Source of the DNA: Austropuccinia psidii
Taxonomy: Eukaryota > Basidiomycota > Pucciniomycetes > Pucciniales > Sphaerophragmiaceae
Length of the DNA: 64,000 nucleotides
Direction: 5' to 3'
Assembly (NCBI GenBank): GCA_023105745.1
Contig: JALGQZ010000004.1
Coordinates: forward strand, 61,807,112-61,871,111
Shown piece by piece: positions 1-11,497 of this stretch. The first letter of the stretch is position 1; each line of letters starts with the position of its first letter. The notes under the pieces were generated by a model. The model did no database searches and was not told the origin of the DNA. It worked only from the letters and a program-made list of their open reading frames with translations. A program made the position numbers and the translations under genes.

Positions 1-2
1 AA

Positions 3-3000
3 TTAAGTATTTCTGTAGAAAAATTTGAAGAAAAAACTTCATCACACCAAAAATTACTTTTGGACCATGTGGAAAAAAGTGATGAAGCAAGAATGCATCT
101 GAAAGATGATATTCAAAGTGAAATAAGACTTATTACAGAACAAATGGATAAGATTAATGAGGCTAACTTAAATATGCCAAATTTATCAACACCATTTTCT
201 CATATAAGAAGCCCTGTTAAAACAAAAGAGGAATTGTCAAATCCTTTCATAACAGACTTGAGTCATCAAGACAACAACCAAGTCTTAATGAAAGAAGCAC
301 CTCAATTGAAGGAATGGCCAACATTCACAGGAGAAGGTGAATATGACCACATGTCATTTATTAAAACAATTGACATGTTACAAGAAGACTATGCCATACC
401 AGATGAATTAATCACTGCAAGATTACATTCATTATTTGAGAAATCTGCAAAAAGATGGTATTATGGCATAAGACAGACAAATGGTAAAAATACCTGGTCT
501 TGGTGGAAACAAGAAATAATCACCAAGTGGGCAAATGATGCCTGGAGGTATAAGATAGAAAATGCATTTGAAAACTCTTTCTTTGACCCAGAGAAAGATA
601 AACCTTTAACTTGGTTCTTAAAACAAGGTGAAAGGCTTAATGCACTGTACCCAGAAATGTCACAGAAGATGGTGCACATGAAAATACTTAAAAAATGTGG
701 AGGGGAACTAGAACATGCCCTAAGAAGCAGGTGTATAGAACCATGCTCCACAGAAGAGTATATAAATGCACTAGAAGATATAGTGACAAGAACAAAAATT
801 GGCAGGACTTGGAAAAAATTGGACATTAAAAGCCCAAATAAACCATTTATCAAGAAAGATAAATCAAAAGAATCCTTTAAACCCAATACATCCAACAATA
901 ATGAGCAAAGAAAATGCCATAAATGTGGAGGTATTGGACACTTAGCCAATAATTGCCTTAAAAAAGCAAAGATTAATGAAATTGTGGAAACAGAAAACCA
1001 CAATGACAAAGAAGAAGAATCTGACTCTGAAAAAGAGACAGAAGAATCAGAAAGCTCTGAAAGTGATGAAATCAATATAATTAATGCACAAATTAATAAT
1101 ATTGATATAATTTATGAAGTACTGGATGTTAACTCAAACTTGCCACAAGTTGGAACATCTGACACAAATCTGACAAACATACAAGATGCCAAAATGTATA
1201 GAACCAAACCTGCAAGAGGAATGGGATATACAGCTGGAAAATCAAGTATTAGTATTGTTATGGTTGATAACCAAGAAGGAAAGGTTAACTTGGATACAGG
1301 AGCATATTGCACCTGTGTTGGCAAAAGTTATTTAAAAACCATTGTCCCAGACTGGCAAGAAAAACTTATGCCAATACAAGGTGTCAAATTTAGTAGTGCA
1401 AGTGAGAGCATGAAGCCCCTTGGAATAATTGATTTAACACTAATTTTTCCTCATCCCTCACAATGTGTCAGAATCAAAGTAGAGTTTGTAGTAATGGACA
1501 ACTGTACTAGTAATCATTTCATACTTGGAAATGACTACTTATCAATCTATGGTATAGATATCTCCAACCAAAAGGATAGATATTTTACCATAGGAGATAA
1601 TAAAAGACAAAAGTTTGGATTCTTAAATAACAAAAAACAAATCACAGTTATTAAGAATGAGGAAAAAATTCCAGAAAAAGAACTTTTTATATCTGAACAA
1701 CTCAAAGAGGCAGAATTCAATCAAGAATTAACAGAAAAAATGAAAGAAAAATTGATTGACCTCTTATTTAAGTATAAAAATGCCTTTGCAACTGACAAAG
1801 AGCCACTAGGTGCCATAATTGGACATGAAGTGGATATAATTCTTAATGTAGAAAAACCTTACCCACCTTTATTAAGAAGACCTGCTTATCCAGCCAGTCC
1901 AAGAGCTAGAGAAGCCCTAGAGGTGCACATTAAAGAATTAATGGACCTTGGAGTATTAAGAAAGGTTGGACATAATGAGCAAGTAGAAGTTACTACACCT
2001 GTCATTATAACTTGGCATAATGGAAAATCAAGGATGGTAGGAGACTTCAGAGCCCTGAATACCTATACCATTCCAGACAGATATCCAATACCCAGAATCC
2101 ATGAGACATTGACCCAATTGTAACAAGCTAAGTTCATCACAGCTATGGATGCTCTTAAGGGTTTTCATCAAAATGTCTTAACAGACAATGCCAAGAAACT
2201 ACTAAGAATAATAGTCCATTGTGGAATTTTTGAATACTTAAGAATGCCATTTGGGATAAAAAATGCACCTTCCCATTATCAAAGAATGATGAATACCATA
2301 TTTCCTGAAGAATTATCAGAAGGATGGTTAATAATCTACATTGATGATATCATAGTCTGCTCAGAAACTTGGGAAAATCACCTAACAAGACTAGAAAGGG
2401 TACTACAGAAAATAGTCCAAGTAAATATGAAAATTTCATTAAAAAAGTGTCATTTTGCATATAGTGAATTAAAAGCCCTAGGACATGTAGTATCTGGACT
2501 TAGTCTAGGCATAGACAAAAATAAAGTAGCAGCAGTACTACTTAAACCAATGCCTCAAACTAAAAAAGAAATGGAATCATTTCTAGGATTTGCTGGTTAC
2601 TATAGACAGCATATAAAAGACTTTGCAAAGATTGCTAAATCCTTGTATAAGCTATGTGACCAACAAACAGTCTATGAGATGACAGAAGAAAGAGTCAAGG
2701 CATATGAAGAATTGAAAGATTCTTTAACAAATGCCCCATTTCTTCTAATGCCAGATTGGAAACTACCTTTCAAACTGTACATTGATGCTTGTGGAGAAGG
2801 ACTAGGTGCTGCACTTCACCAAACACAAATTATCAATGATAAACCAGTGGAAGGACCAATTTGTTTCATTTCAAGGCAGATAAAGCCAACAGAAGCAAGG
2901 TATGGAGCAAGCCAAATGGAATGCTTATGCCTAATATGGGCTTTAGAAAAATTGCACTATTATTTGGATGGCACAGTATTTGATGTAATCACAGACTGTA

Positions 3001-4784
3001 ATGCTGTGAAATCACTATTGAATATGAAGACTCCAAATAGACATATGCTGAGATGGCAAATTGCTATCCAAGAATATAGAGGAAATATGACTATTGTTCA
3101 TAAATCTGGAAATATTCATAAAAATGCAGATGGTCTTAGCAGATGGGCTCTAGCAAATACCCCTGACAATCCAGCATGGGTACCACAAGAAGAGCACCAT
3201 ATAGAAGGAATATGTGTTACAGACATTGGCACAGAATTCTTTAACCAAGTTAAAGAAAGCTATAAGACAGACAAAAATTGCCATATCTTAAGCCAACTTC
3301 TAATGAAAGACTGCAAAGATCCATCACTTTCATCAAAACTAGATGAAATATGGAAAAAAGCATATGATGAAGGAAGATTCCACCTCCTTGATGGAATCCT
3401 TTACCATAGAACAAAACACACATGTGTTATGGCCTTAACAGACAGAAAACTAATAAACACTATTTTACATGAGTGTCATGATAGTGTTGCATCTGGACAT
3501 CTCTCAGAAGATAGGACACTAGAGAGGGTGAAAACCTGCTCTTGGTGGCCAAATTGGAAAAAAGATGTTGCAGAGTACTGCCAAACCTGTGACAGATGTC
3601 AAAAAGCCAACAGAGCCACAGGAAAGAAATTTGGAATGATGATCCAAATCCAAGAACCAAAATCCCCATGGGAAATAGTTCATATGGATTGGGTAACAGC
3701 CTTACCTCCAGGAGGAGACAGGAGTTATAATGCATGTCTAGTGTTAGTTGACAGGTACAGTAAAACTCCCATGTTCTTACCATGTCATAAAGATGACACA
3801 GCTATGGATACAGCCATAATGATATGGAATAAAGTCATTAGCCACACAGGCTTATTCCAAAATATTATAAGTGACAGAGACCCAAAGTTCACTTCAGCAT
3901 TATGGACAAACCTCCATAACTTGTTTGGGACAAAGTTATCATTCTCAACAGCTTATCATCCTCAAACTGATGGTCTAGCAGAAAGAATGATACAAACCCT
4001 AGAGGATATGATCAGAAGATTCTGTGCTTATGGGCTAGAATTCAAAGATTCTGATGGTTTTACCCATGATTGGTGTACACTAATACCAGCACTTGAACTG
4101 GCATATAAGACATCAATCCATTCTTCTACTGGCAAAACACCAGCAATGCTAGAGAAAGGTTGGAATCCAAGACTTCCTTATGATACCCTCAAAAAGGACT
4201 TAGTGGATATACATCCAACAGCAAGCAGTTTCAAGATAATGCTTGACAAAGCAAGACACCATGCAAACAGATGCATGCAAGATTCTTTTAAATATGCAAA
4301 AGAAAGATGGGATAAAAGTCATAAGCCACCTGACTTCAAAATAGGGGACTTGGTTTTAGTATCAACCCTTAATTTCAATAACATAAAAGGCCCAAAGAAA
4401 TTGAAAGATTCCTTTGCAGGACCATTTATGATAAAAGCACTCCATGGACCCAATGCTGTGCAATTAGAACTCACAGGTGAACTAATGAACAAACACCCAA
4501 CTTTCCCTGTAAGTCTGATAAAACCTTACAGTTCAAGTGACAAGGAATTATTTCCACTAAGAAATAAACCCCCACTTGAAATTCCCCCCTTGGAGGAAGG
4601 AGAGGAAAAGAGAATAGTAAAAGTTCTTAAAGAAAGAAGGACAAGAAACAAAAAAAAAGAAAGGGAATACCTTGTAAGGTATAGAAATCCAACTCAAGAA
4701 GATGAATGGCTACTTGAGAAAGATATAACAAATGCTGATAAATTACTAAGAAGGTTCAGACATGAAAGAAAACCTGAAAAATAA
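3..4784 (+). pseudogene. gag-pol polyprotein of element A, one nonsense codon
   Basis: One continuous frame is broken only by TAA at 2121-2123, where copy B has a serine codon. The stop lies in the RT domain, 71 codons before the YIDD box (2337-2348). In order the frame encodes the gag core (EYDHMSFIKTIDML), a CCHC knuckle (CHKCGGIGHLANNC), an acidic linker, the protease DTG (LDTGAYC), RT, RNase H, the integrase zinc region (H..H..CQTCDRC), the integrase D,D-35-E residues (HMDWVT, SDRDPKF, GLAERM) and a lysine-rich chromodomain-like tail ([17 protein letters not shown]). Gag and pol share one frame, unlike element C. The start codon lies outside the window. Without readthrough no RT or integrase is made from this copy. 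Confidence 0.93.
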
Positions 4785-4889
4785 AAAGTTAAGCATTATT
4801 GAGCTTCAAGACTAACAAAGTCTATTGAAGAGGTAGGACAGTGGATGATACCCTAATCACATATATCAGATTGTGGTACAATCTTTTTT

Positions 4890-4901
4890 GGTGGTAGGGA
4901 A
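4890..4901 (+). other. Polypurine tract of element A
   Basis: The purine-rich stretch GGTGGTAGGGAA directly abuts the TGTGAGCC start of the 3' LTR, as expected for the plus-strand primer. The same sequence, reversed, flanks the 3' LTR of element B at 30850-30861. Confidence 0.85.
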
Positions 4902-5338
4902 TGTGAGCCTTTGAGATATGACCACATATCCAATAAGGTCACAAAAAAGATTAATAATAATTATATCTTTAATATAATTATATTAAAATTAATTAGAATA
5001 ATTATACACTAAAAATAATTACTCAAATATACAAAAAATACCATAAATTGGTACTAAAATTGGTTTAACTTAAAAACCAATGAATCAACATGTAAAAAAA
5101 TAATACCATTGGATTCCCCATGGAAAAATACACATATACCATTTTTATGGCATATCTGTAAAGTCAATATTTAAGGAATTATAAGGTATAATACCTTATA
5201 AAAACCATAAAAACTTATTTATCTCAGAAACTAATGAAACAACATGTGAAATAAATTGTACCAGTGGATTCCCCACAAAAATCCACATATAAAACAATTA
5301 ATAAGCTAATTTCCAATGTTAATACTTAAGGAATTATC

Positions 5339-5377
5339 CTGAATATATGCACTTTTTTGGTCAACGCATATATTCAG
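5339..5377 (+). repeat. Conserved 12-bp inverted repeat in the A/B-family LTR
   Basis: Arms CTGAATATATGC and GCATATATTCAG are perfectly complementary around a 15-nt spacer containing TTTTTTGGTC. At least 10 bp of each arm is kept in the LTRs of element B and in the solo LTR. The role is unknown; it could be a protein-binding site or an RNA hairpin if transcribed. Confidence 0.7.
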
Positions 5378-6170
5378 TGATCATAGCTAATATCTTCTAA
5401 AATATACATGATAGAATGATGAACCAAAAATAAAGTCACCACGTAATTACTGTAAGAACACAGATATGAACTTTATTTTACAAGTTATAAACAAGGTTAA
5501 AACCTATGATGAAATATTGATAAAAATCAACAGAGCTGTTGACCACTTTGTTGTGAAAGTGCTCCAAACTTAAAAAAAAGTACACAGTTGGATTCTACTA
5601 GTTCATTCGTGAAGAATGATGTAATTTTTATTATTAAATTCAGGGTATAACCCCCTGAAATCAAGGTTTGAAGTTTAAAATATTGAATTTCGACAGAAAA
5701 GATGAGTTACAAGAAAAATCATCAAAATTAGAGTTTTGATGATGTAATGAAAAGCTCTTGGAAGCATAATAAGGTTATGTCAGGCTATCAGAATTCACTC
5801 TCTGAATTGCTGTAGCGTGAAAACCTTAAAAGTTATTGAGGATCAAAGTTTGAGCTTAAATTGAGCTGTTATGATCACATACTGTAACCTTAAATTAAGT
5901 TTAACAGTCTTAAGAGTGATAAAATTGGTGAATACTATTAGTTTATGATTAAAACTAATAAAATGCACGAAATTTGGGGTTCTGCCAAGCCTCTGATGTC
6001 ATCACATTTAGAGTTATAGTGATAACTCTAAATAATGGTGTAATAATGATGTAATATGGTTTGATCATGATGTAATCACCCTCAAACCTTAAAATATTGA
6101 TCAATTCCAGTGGATATGATCAGTACACGTCTACTAGAAGCCTGTTGGACTCTAGGAGGGAGGTATTTAC

Positions 6171-6179
6171 TATAAATAG
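6171..6179 (+). promoter_or_regulatory. Probable TATA box of the A/B-family LTR
   Basis: TATAAATAG sits about 1270 bp into the LTR, followed by GAGCTC and a T-rich stretch. It is preserved in all copies of this LTR in the window. If used, transcription starts near 6200, giving a U3 of about 1.3 kb and an R-U5 of about 0.7 kb. Confidence 0.6.
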
Positions 6180-6980
6180 AGCTCTTTTTACTCTATTTAC
6201 CCCTCAGACGCATCAAAAACATTAAATCAATTAAATAAAAGGTAATTTCTTTATTCTTTAAATATAAAACTCTTATATTCTTAAAGACCAAAGACCATCT
6301 TGTTATTAATCACCATTTTTACGTGATTAAATCAATTCTTTAAATTGTTTTTGCTATAAATCTCTCTAAAAAGCTCATTTCCACGTAAAATCAAGAAATT
6401 TAGTAAATTCTCTTTATTTTTATTGTAAATACAATTTGAAAAGGTTGTATTATATTCTTTTGGCGTAAAATAACTCAAAATTATTATCTTAAGTGTTAAA
6501 AGTAGGTTATTTCATCTTATTATAATAATTTCTCTCTTATTATTATTCATAATAATTCTTATTTAATATAAATAGTATTTATATTAATTTATAACTTTAA
6601 TATTAGTAATATTATTGTTATTAATTGTTTTTTTATTTATAAAAAACAATTTTTTACGCCTTTATTATTTGTTGGTAACAATAATAAAGAGCTTTATAAT
6701 ATATTAATTATTTTATATTAATATATTATTTATAATATTATATTTTTATATAATATTAATTATATTATTATATTTATTTAATAATATAATAATTTTACGC
6801 CATAATAATAATATTTCTTTATTATTATTATTATTTTAATCTTATTTATTCATTTTATAAGGACATTCAGAGTACAATAAGTAATAAATTAGTAATTTTT
6901 ACTTATTGTTTCATAGTCAAACCTTACACCTCTAGCCACCACCAGGGCCCTTTTCCCAACCCCTTATATTATTGGGGTTT

Positions 6981-7012
6981 GGCCTAAATGGCCTTTTTGG
7001 GCCATTTAGGCC
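6981..7012 (+). repeat. 13-bp perfect GGCC-rich hairpin in LTR
   Basis: Arms GGCCTAAATGGCC (6981-6993) and GGCCATTTAGGCC (7000-7012) flank a 6-nt loop TTTTTG. The same structure, with mismatches in one arm, is present in the LTR of element D near 26965-26996, so it is an old family feature. Confidence 0.75.
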
Positions 7013-7348
7013 CCCTACAGCCTCTACAGCCCGCGGTCCATGGCACCCTTAGGCCCCTTTTGGCCCAAATACAATGAGGCCAAAAGGGGCCAAGGGGGCA
7101 GTTAATCAGCCCCCAAAGTCAGGTGGGTCCCAAACCACAAGTGGGCTTACCTGAGCCAGTTTTTTGGCCCCAAATCCCAACCAAACCAAAATGGCACAAA
7201 CCACCTCAGGACCAGAATTGATCAACAATCACCTGTGGGCCACTATTCAGCCCATGGCCTCTGTCAACCACCAGAGGCCACCAGATCAGCTCCAGGCAAG
7301 GATTCCCCTCAGTTCCAGGGAAAGACTTCTCCTTTCTCAATGCACCCT

Positions 7349-8010
7349 TGATCAAGAGAGCTTTTGGAGGTCATGGAATCTGAGTCTGAACTGTTGGTGT
7401 CATTGGATTTCCTGCAGCACCTGAAGTATCTTTTTGATTGGGACTCTGGAATGCAAAATTTGAAAGTTGAATGATCCTTTGAAATTCCAACTATTAAATT
7501 ATGCAGTATCTCAAGATTAACCATTCTGGTTGCATCCTAATATGGAAGGTCTTCCAAAATTGAATATTGCACTCCATACTCAGAAAAGATTGCTTGTCTT
7601 TGTTGTGGTAATGCCCAAAGCCATTTCAAAATGGTTGATTTATGATTTGGGTATGAGAGTGTGTAGCGAAATTGAGGACCAATTTCTTCAATTTGAGCTT
7701 TGTGAATAGTGCAAAAATTACAAAAGTGGTTTCCTGAATGAGAAATAAATCCAGTAAGCTTGCGCATGGCAACCACATCCACAATTGCTGTCAGGATGAC
7801 AACATGGATAAAGGATCCTGAAGCACCTGTTGAAGTTGGTGAAAAATGGTAACCTTGTCATAGCTCTTTGAGCTTCTTAATGAGTGGCATTAATTGGTAA
7901 TTCAATTGAAGGGAAGTTGGCTCCTTTGGACCAGGGATGATTCCTGAAACATAGACATTCTCTGGGTTCAATATTTCACTTGGGGGGAGATTAAGACAAA
8001 TAAGCATGAT
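7349..8010 (-). pseudogene. Fragment of a KDZ/Plavaka-type transposase gene inside an LTR
   Basis: This block matches 54490-55155 of the large transposase gene in the same orientation. It encodes (minus strand) the stretch with VVAMRKLTGFI, the CNFC pair and GVQYSILEDLPY. It carries stops and small indels and covers only part of the transposase. Both edges switch abruptly to LTR sequence: on the left after ATGCACCC, on the right at TATATATGG. The right edge lies within an imperfect palindrome that is complete in sister LTRs (11951-11986, 26584-26619), so the left arm of that palindrome was lost or replaced. It could be a deletion derivative of a DNA transposon or filler captured during break repair. 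Confidence 0.8.
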
Positions 8011-8937
8011 AGGTATATATGGTATAATATAACATTATGCACCATTTTTGCTCAGAAATTCAATGTTGACATTTTCAGGACCCAATTACATAATTCAAAA
8101 TCAAGTACCCAATCCATCACCAATTTCAAAGGAGGATCCTTCAGCTATTTCAGTTTGGAAATTCCCTGGCAGCTACCAGAAGACCATTTGAGGATCCCAA
8201 CCACCTGGCCCTGCAGGGGTTGGGTTGTTGTTTTCTCATCAGGACTATTCTAAGGGAAATTCTCAGAGGTTCTCAAGCTTTTCAATAATTGTCAAGGCAT
8301 CAAGTACTCAGCATTCCTTGGACAACTGAATTGGTCCATACAGGTATTAATCAAGCATCCTGTATGGCCTTGGCCCAATTAATATTCCGCTGTGGAAATT
8401 CAGTCACACAGTTCAATTCTCAAGATGGCCAGAACTGTATTGGCTTAATTCAGAGAATACAGCCAGATGATTCACCTTCCAGGATCAGCCTTTCAGCTTT
8501 TCACATATACTGGTCACCTTTCATCACCTGGAGACTTTTTCCCCAGTTAATTAATATATTGGATTCATTTTTATCCTTATTTTATTTTACCTTATTAAAG
8601 TTAATACTGATAATCTTAAGTAAGTCATTTGCACCTTTTCTTCTTTGCCTGTTAGTGGATATTGGTGGTCATATCCTTTACTAATTCCATTCTTCTTTCT
8701 GGCAGGTTTAAACAGTGACTTGAGGTGTCATTTGGTTGGCTCTTTGGCTTTTGGCCTTCTTATTATCCTGGCCATTGGCTTCCTTTTCTTTTATTCTTTT
8801 GTCATACTTGCCTTTACTTTCATTCTTCCTTAAAGAAATATATTCTTCTTATTTATTTAATCTTTTGGGGACCTCCAAGTGAGCTCTTGATTCCTGAATG
8901 CCAGGCCACTCTTGCTTCCATAAGAGCCCCTGTAACA

Positions 8938-10740
8938 CATAGTCTGGGCTCTCAAGCGCTGGAGGGCTTTTCTTCTTTCGCGCTCTTCCCCTTTTGAAGT
9001 TCTCATAAATCACTCTTCCTAGCAATACTTCATGTCTTCAAAATTTCTTACTCGCCATAAAGCCTTCTGGGCTGAATTCCTTTCTGAATTTCATTTTTAT
9101 ATCACTTACCGGCCTGGCCGCCTAGCTACTCTTCTGGATGCCTTATCACGTTGGGACAACATTTATCCGGAGAGGGGGGAGGATTTCATCAGCAATAATA
9201 CAATGAATCTTCAGCAACTCATTAAGCAAGATGAAGTTCAAGCCTCAAGATTTTTTGCAGTCAAGGTGGCATGTTTTTCAAATTTGATTGAATCAATATA
9301 GAAGAAATTATGGCAAGATTCTCAGTACAGAAATATCCTTCAAGAATTGGGTAAAGGTAAATCTCCTCAAGATTATTTTCTTGATTCCTCTTCCCAACTT
9401 TTTTTATTCAAAGATTGGGTGGTGCTCCCCAATGACCCAACAATTCAACTCAGAATTCTTCAAAAGCATCATGATTCTCCTCTAGCTGGAAACCCTGGCC
9501 AAAAGAAGACTCTCAAACTATCCAAGCAGCATTTCCACTGGTCTGGAATGACTCAATTTATCAAGGATTATGTATAATCCTTTCAATAATGCTCAAGAAA
9601 CAAAAATATTCATCAAAAGAAGTTTGGACTCCTCAAACCTCTTCCAATTCCAAGTGGTCCTTGGATTTGTCTTTCAATGGATTTCATAACTCAATTGCCA
9701 CTGTCCAATTCTTTTGACTAAATTCTTGTCATAGTAGACAGATTCTCAAAGATGTAAGTCTTGATTCCAACAATGTCTTCAATAAATTCACTGGATTTGG
9801 CCCATCTATTCATCAAGAATATATTTTCACAGCATGGCCTGCCTTCAAGCATTGTTAGTGATAGAGGTTCAATTTTTGTTTCTTCCTTTTGGACCAATCT
9901 TTGTCAGAAGTTCAATATTTCAAGAGATCTGTCAACTGCTTACAATTCAGAAACTGATGGACAGACAGAGAGGCTAAATCACAAACTAGAACAGTACCTT
10001 TGGATGTATGTCAGTTATAATCAAGATAATTGTAACACCTGTCTCCCTGTGTCTGAATTTGCCTCCAACAATTATGATAACTCTTCAACAAAACAATCAC
10101 CATTTTTTACTGTTTATGGAAGAGATCCACAACTTGACTCAGTTCAAATCACTCAAGATAATCCTGCTAGAAAGTTATCAACAAAAATACAATCAGTAAA
10201 GCAAGATGTCAAGAGAGAACTTGAAGCTTCCATAAACAGGTTTAAGAGGTATGCAGATAAAAGTAGAGCAAGGCCACCTGTTTTCAATCTGGGTGACACG
10301 GTATGGCTTTCTTTCAAGAACATCAAATCAACTAGACCCACCAAAACACTGTCTGAAGGATGGTTGGGTCCTTTTCTAATATTGAAGAAAGTCAGTACTC
10401 ATGCTTCCATCCCAATGGAAATACATCCACCCAGTTTTCCATATTTCCTTCCATGAACCAGTCAAGATATCAACAATCCCAAATCCGCATCAAAAGCCTC
10501 CCCCTCCAATTGTCATTGAAGAAGAAGAGGAATGGGAAGTCTCTCAAATTTTGGATCCCAAGATCAAGAGAGGAAAATGATGGTACTTGGTGGAATGGAA
10601 AGGTTCCAGTCAAGACCCCAAAAGATCCACTTGGGAATCAACTGAAAACCTCAAGACTTGCCTTGGAATTATCAAGAATTTTCATTCTTTATATCCTGAC
10701 ATGCCAGGACCCAATTCTTCAAGTGATTGATTTTTTATTG
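8938..10740 (+). pseudogene. Ty3/gypsy pol fragment E: RNase H tail, integrase, chromodomain
   Basis: The block starts mid-RNase H (HSLGSQALEGFSSF; the equivalent in F reads TLKRWRAFLLS). It continues through the RNase H end (ITYRPGRLATLLDALSRWD), the integrase zinc region (KKTLKLSKQHFHWSGM), the catalytic core (IVSDRGSIFVSSFW, AYNSETDGQTERLNH) and a chromodomain (WYLVEWKGSSQD) near 10520-10727. Stops and frameshifts break it at about 9300, 9575, 9720, 10456 and 10578. Gag, protease and RT are absent. Related to the pol genes of D and F, clearly distinct from A/B/C. Non-functional. Confidence 0.88.
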
Positions 10741-11150
10741 TGCTTGGTGGGGAGAGGAATGACCAAAAGTAAGTCCCACTCCTGGTATGCACCTTTAGAG
10801 GTATTCTACTCTCTTTGTTGTAAACATCACCTTGGCTACTCTGTGAGCACTCTGCAAATTTTGGACACAGATATTTGGCCTGGCTTTCAACATCAAGTCA
10901 AACATTTATAGCCATTTTCACTTGGGAAAATGGACCATTCATTATTCTTTTCACTTTCCAAGTTCTTCCTTTCAGATTCATTCTTTCAGAAAATGATTTA
11001 TTTCTTATGGCACTGGTGGAGGTGGTAGCTACCAAAAGTAAGTTCCTCTTCTTGTGTGCACTTCCCTTAGGGGTCTACAATCTTTTGAAAACATCAACTT
11101 GGCCACTTTGTGAGCACCTGGAATCAAATCTTATTTTCCAGGTCCTTGGC
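10735..11150 (+). repeat. Two copies of a conserved 3'-UTR module in E
   Basis: After the chromodomain, two diverged copies of one module begin near 10735 and 11005. Shared elements in order are a GGTGGGGAG-like start, AAAAGTAAGT, a TCCT..TGTGCAC or TATGCAC box, TTAGGGG or TTAGAGG, an AAACATCA.CTTGG box, and CACTTTGTGAGCAC or a variant. The same paired module occurs in the 3' regions of D (27700-28100) and F (16080-16510). Nothing coding is visible. Positions 11151-11482 hold only AT-rich non-coding sequence. Confidence 0.65.
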
Positions 11151-11482
11151 CAATTCAAATAAGCTGTCCAGTTCCGTGATCAAGATTGGGATTCCCCTCA
11201 AGATTTCATTTCTCTTTATTTCTTTTTCTTTCTTTATTTATATTCATTCAAACTTTTCCTTCTTATAATATTAATGCAAAAACCCTGAAGTCAATTCAAT
11301 TCTTCAAAACTTCAAAAGCCAAATGTCAAAAGAAGACCAAATCATTCTCACGCCATATGTCAACCTTGTACCAGTAATTAATTTTCTTTCAAGATGCAAT
11401 ACCTCTGTAATCCCTGCGTCAAATCCTTCTCAACAGCCTCAAAGGGCTTTTAACTTGGCTTGGTGCTCAGGAGCTCACTGAT

Positions 11483-11497
11483 AAAGGTGGGGGGTAC
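11483..11497 (+). other. Polypurine tract before the shared LTR
   Basis: AAAGGTGGGGGGTAC immediately precedes TGTAACAACC. The tract marks 11498 as the start of a 3' LTR for the pol fragment on the left; the counterpart in element D is 27317-27331 on the minus strand. Confidence 0.8.

Larger units (their letters stand above)
1..6928 (+). mobile_element. Ty3/gypsy LTR retrotransposon A, left part outside the window
   Basis: The body of a plus-strand Ty3/gypsy element runs from inside gag to the end of its 3' LTR. The order is gag, CCHC knuckle, protease, RT, RNase H, integrase, chromodomain-like tail, polypurine tract, LTR. It belongs to the same family as element B (minus strand) and the solo LTR at 60827-62851; protein stretches shared with B look about 97-98% identical by eye. 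It was inserted into an older LTR that resumes at 6929; the 3' target copy would be CCTCT (6929-6933), but the 5' copy is outside the window. Confidence 0.95.
4902..6928 (+). repeat. 3' LTR of element A (2027 bp)
   Basis: This very long, AT-rich LTR starts TGTGAGCC and ends CCTTACA (TG..CA). Other copies in the window are 28838-30849 and 47187-49212 (element B, minus) and the solo LTR 60827-62851. The part after the TATA box, positions about 6200-6900, is extremely AT-rich with TTA-type microsatellite runs. No ORF of note lies inside. Confidence 0.95.
6929..8937 (+). repeat. Old LTR of the D/E/H family, broken by A and by a transposase fragment
   Basis: The sequence matches, in the same order, the LTR at 11498-12882 and the reverse complement of 25716-27316: the GGCC-rich block, the segment ending in GCACCATTTTTGCTCAG, and the end CCATAAGAGCCCCTGTAACA. 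Its left part lies beyond element A, which inserted into it. About 660 bp of foreign sequence (7349-8010) splits it again. At 8937 it stops at a normal LTR end but is followed directly by RNase H coding sequence rather than a leader and gag. Short hydrophobic ORFs in it are chance frames. Confidence 0.82.

Noticed and set aside
461..1075. 204-codon minus-strand ORF opposite gag of A (also seen opposite gag of B)
   Set aside because: It is the mirror of a purine-rich coding region; the composition (S, L, F rich) is what an antisense frame gives and no domain is visible.
15..4784. RIP-type C-to-T decay of elements A and B
   Set aside because: Their stops are TAA or TAG, and B has a 1-bp deletion; the copies remain nearly identical, so the C-to-T signature applies to the right-hand gene block rather than to these.
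6500..6860. Extremely AT-rich stretch as a possible mitochondrial insertion or centromere core
   Set aside because: It recurs in all A/B-family LTRs at the same place, so it is simply their R-U5 part.
8289..8997. Overlapping hydrophobic ORFs resembling membrane proteins
   Set aside because: They lie in a T-rich LTR; T-rich DNA reads as Phe/Leu. Sister LTRs do not keep the frames.
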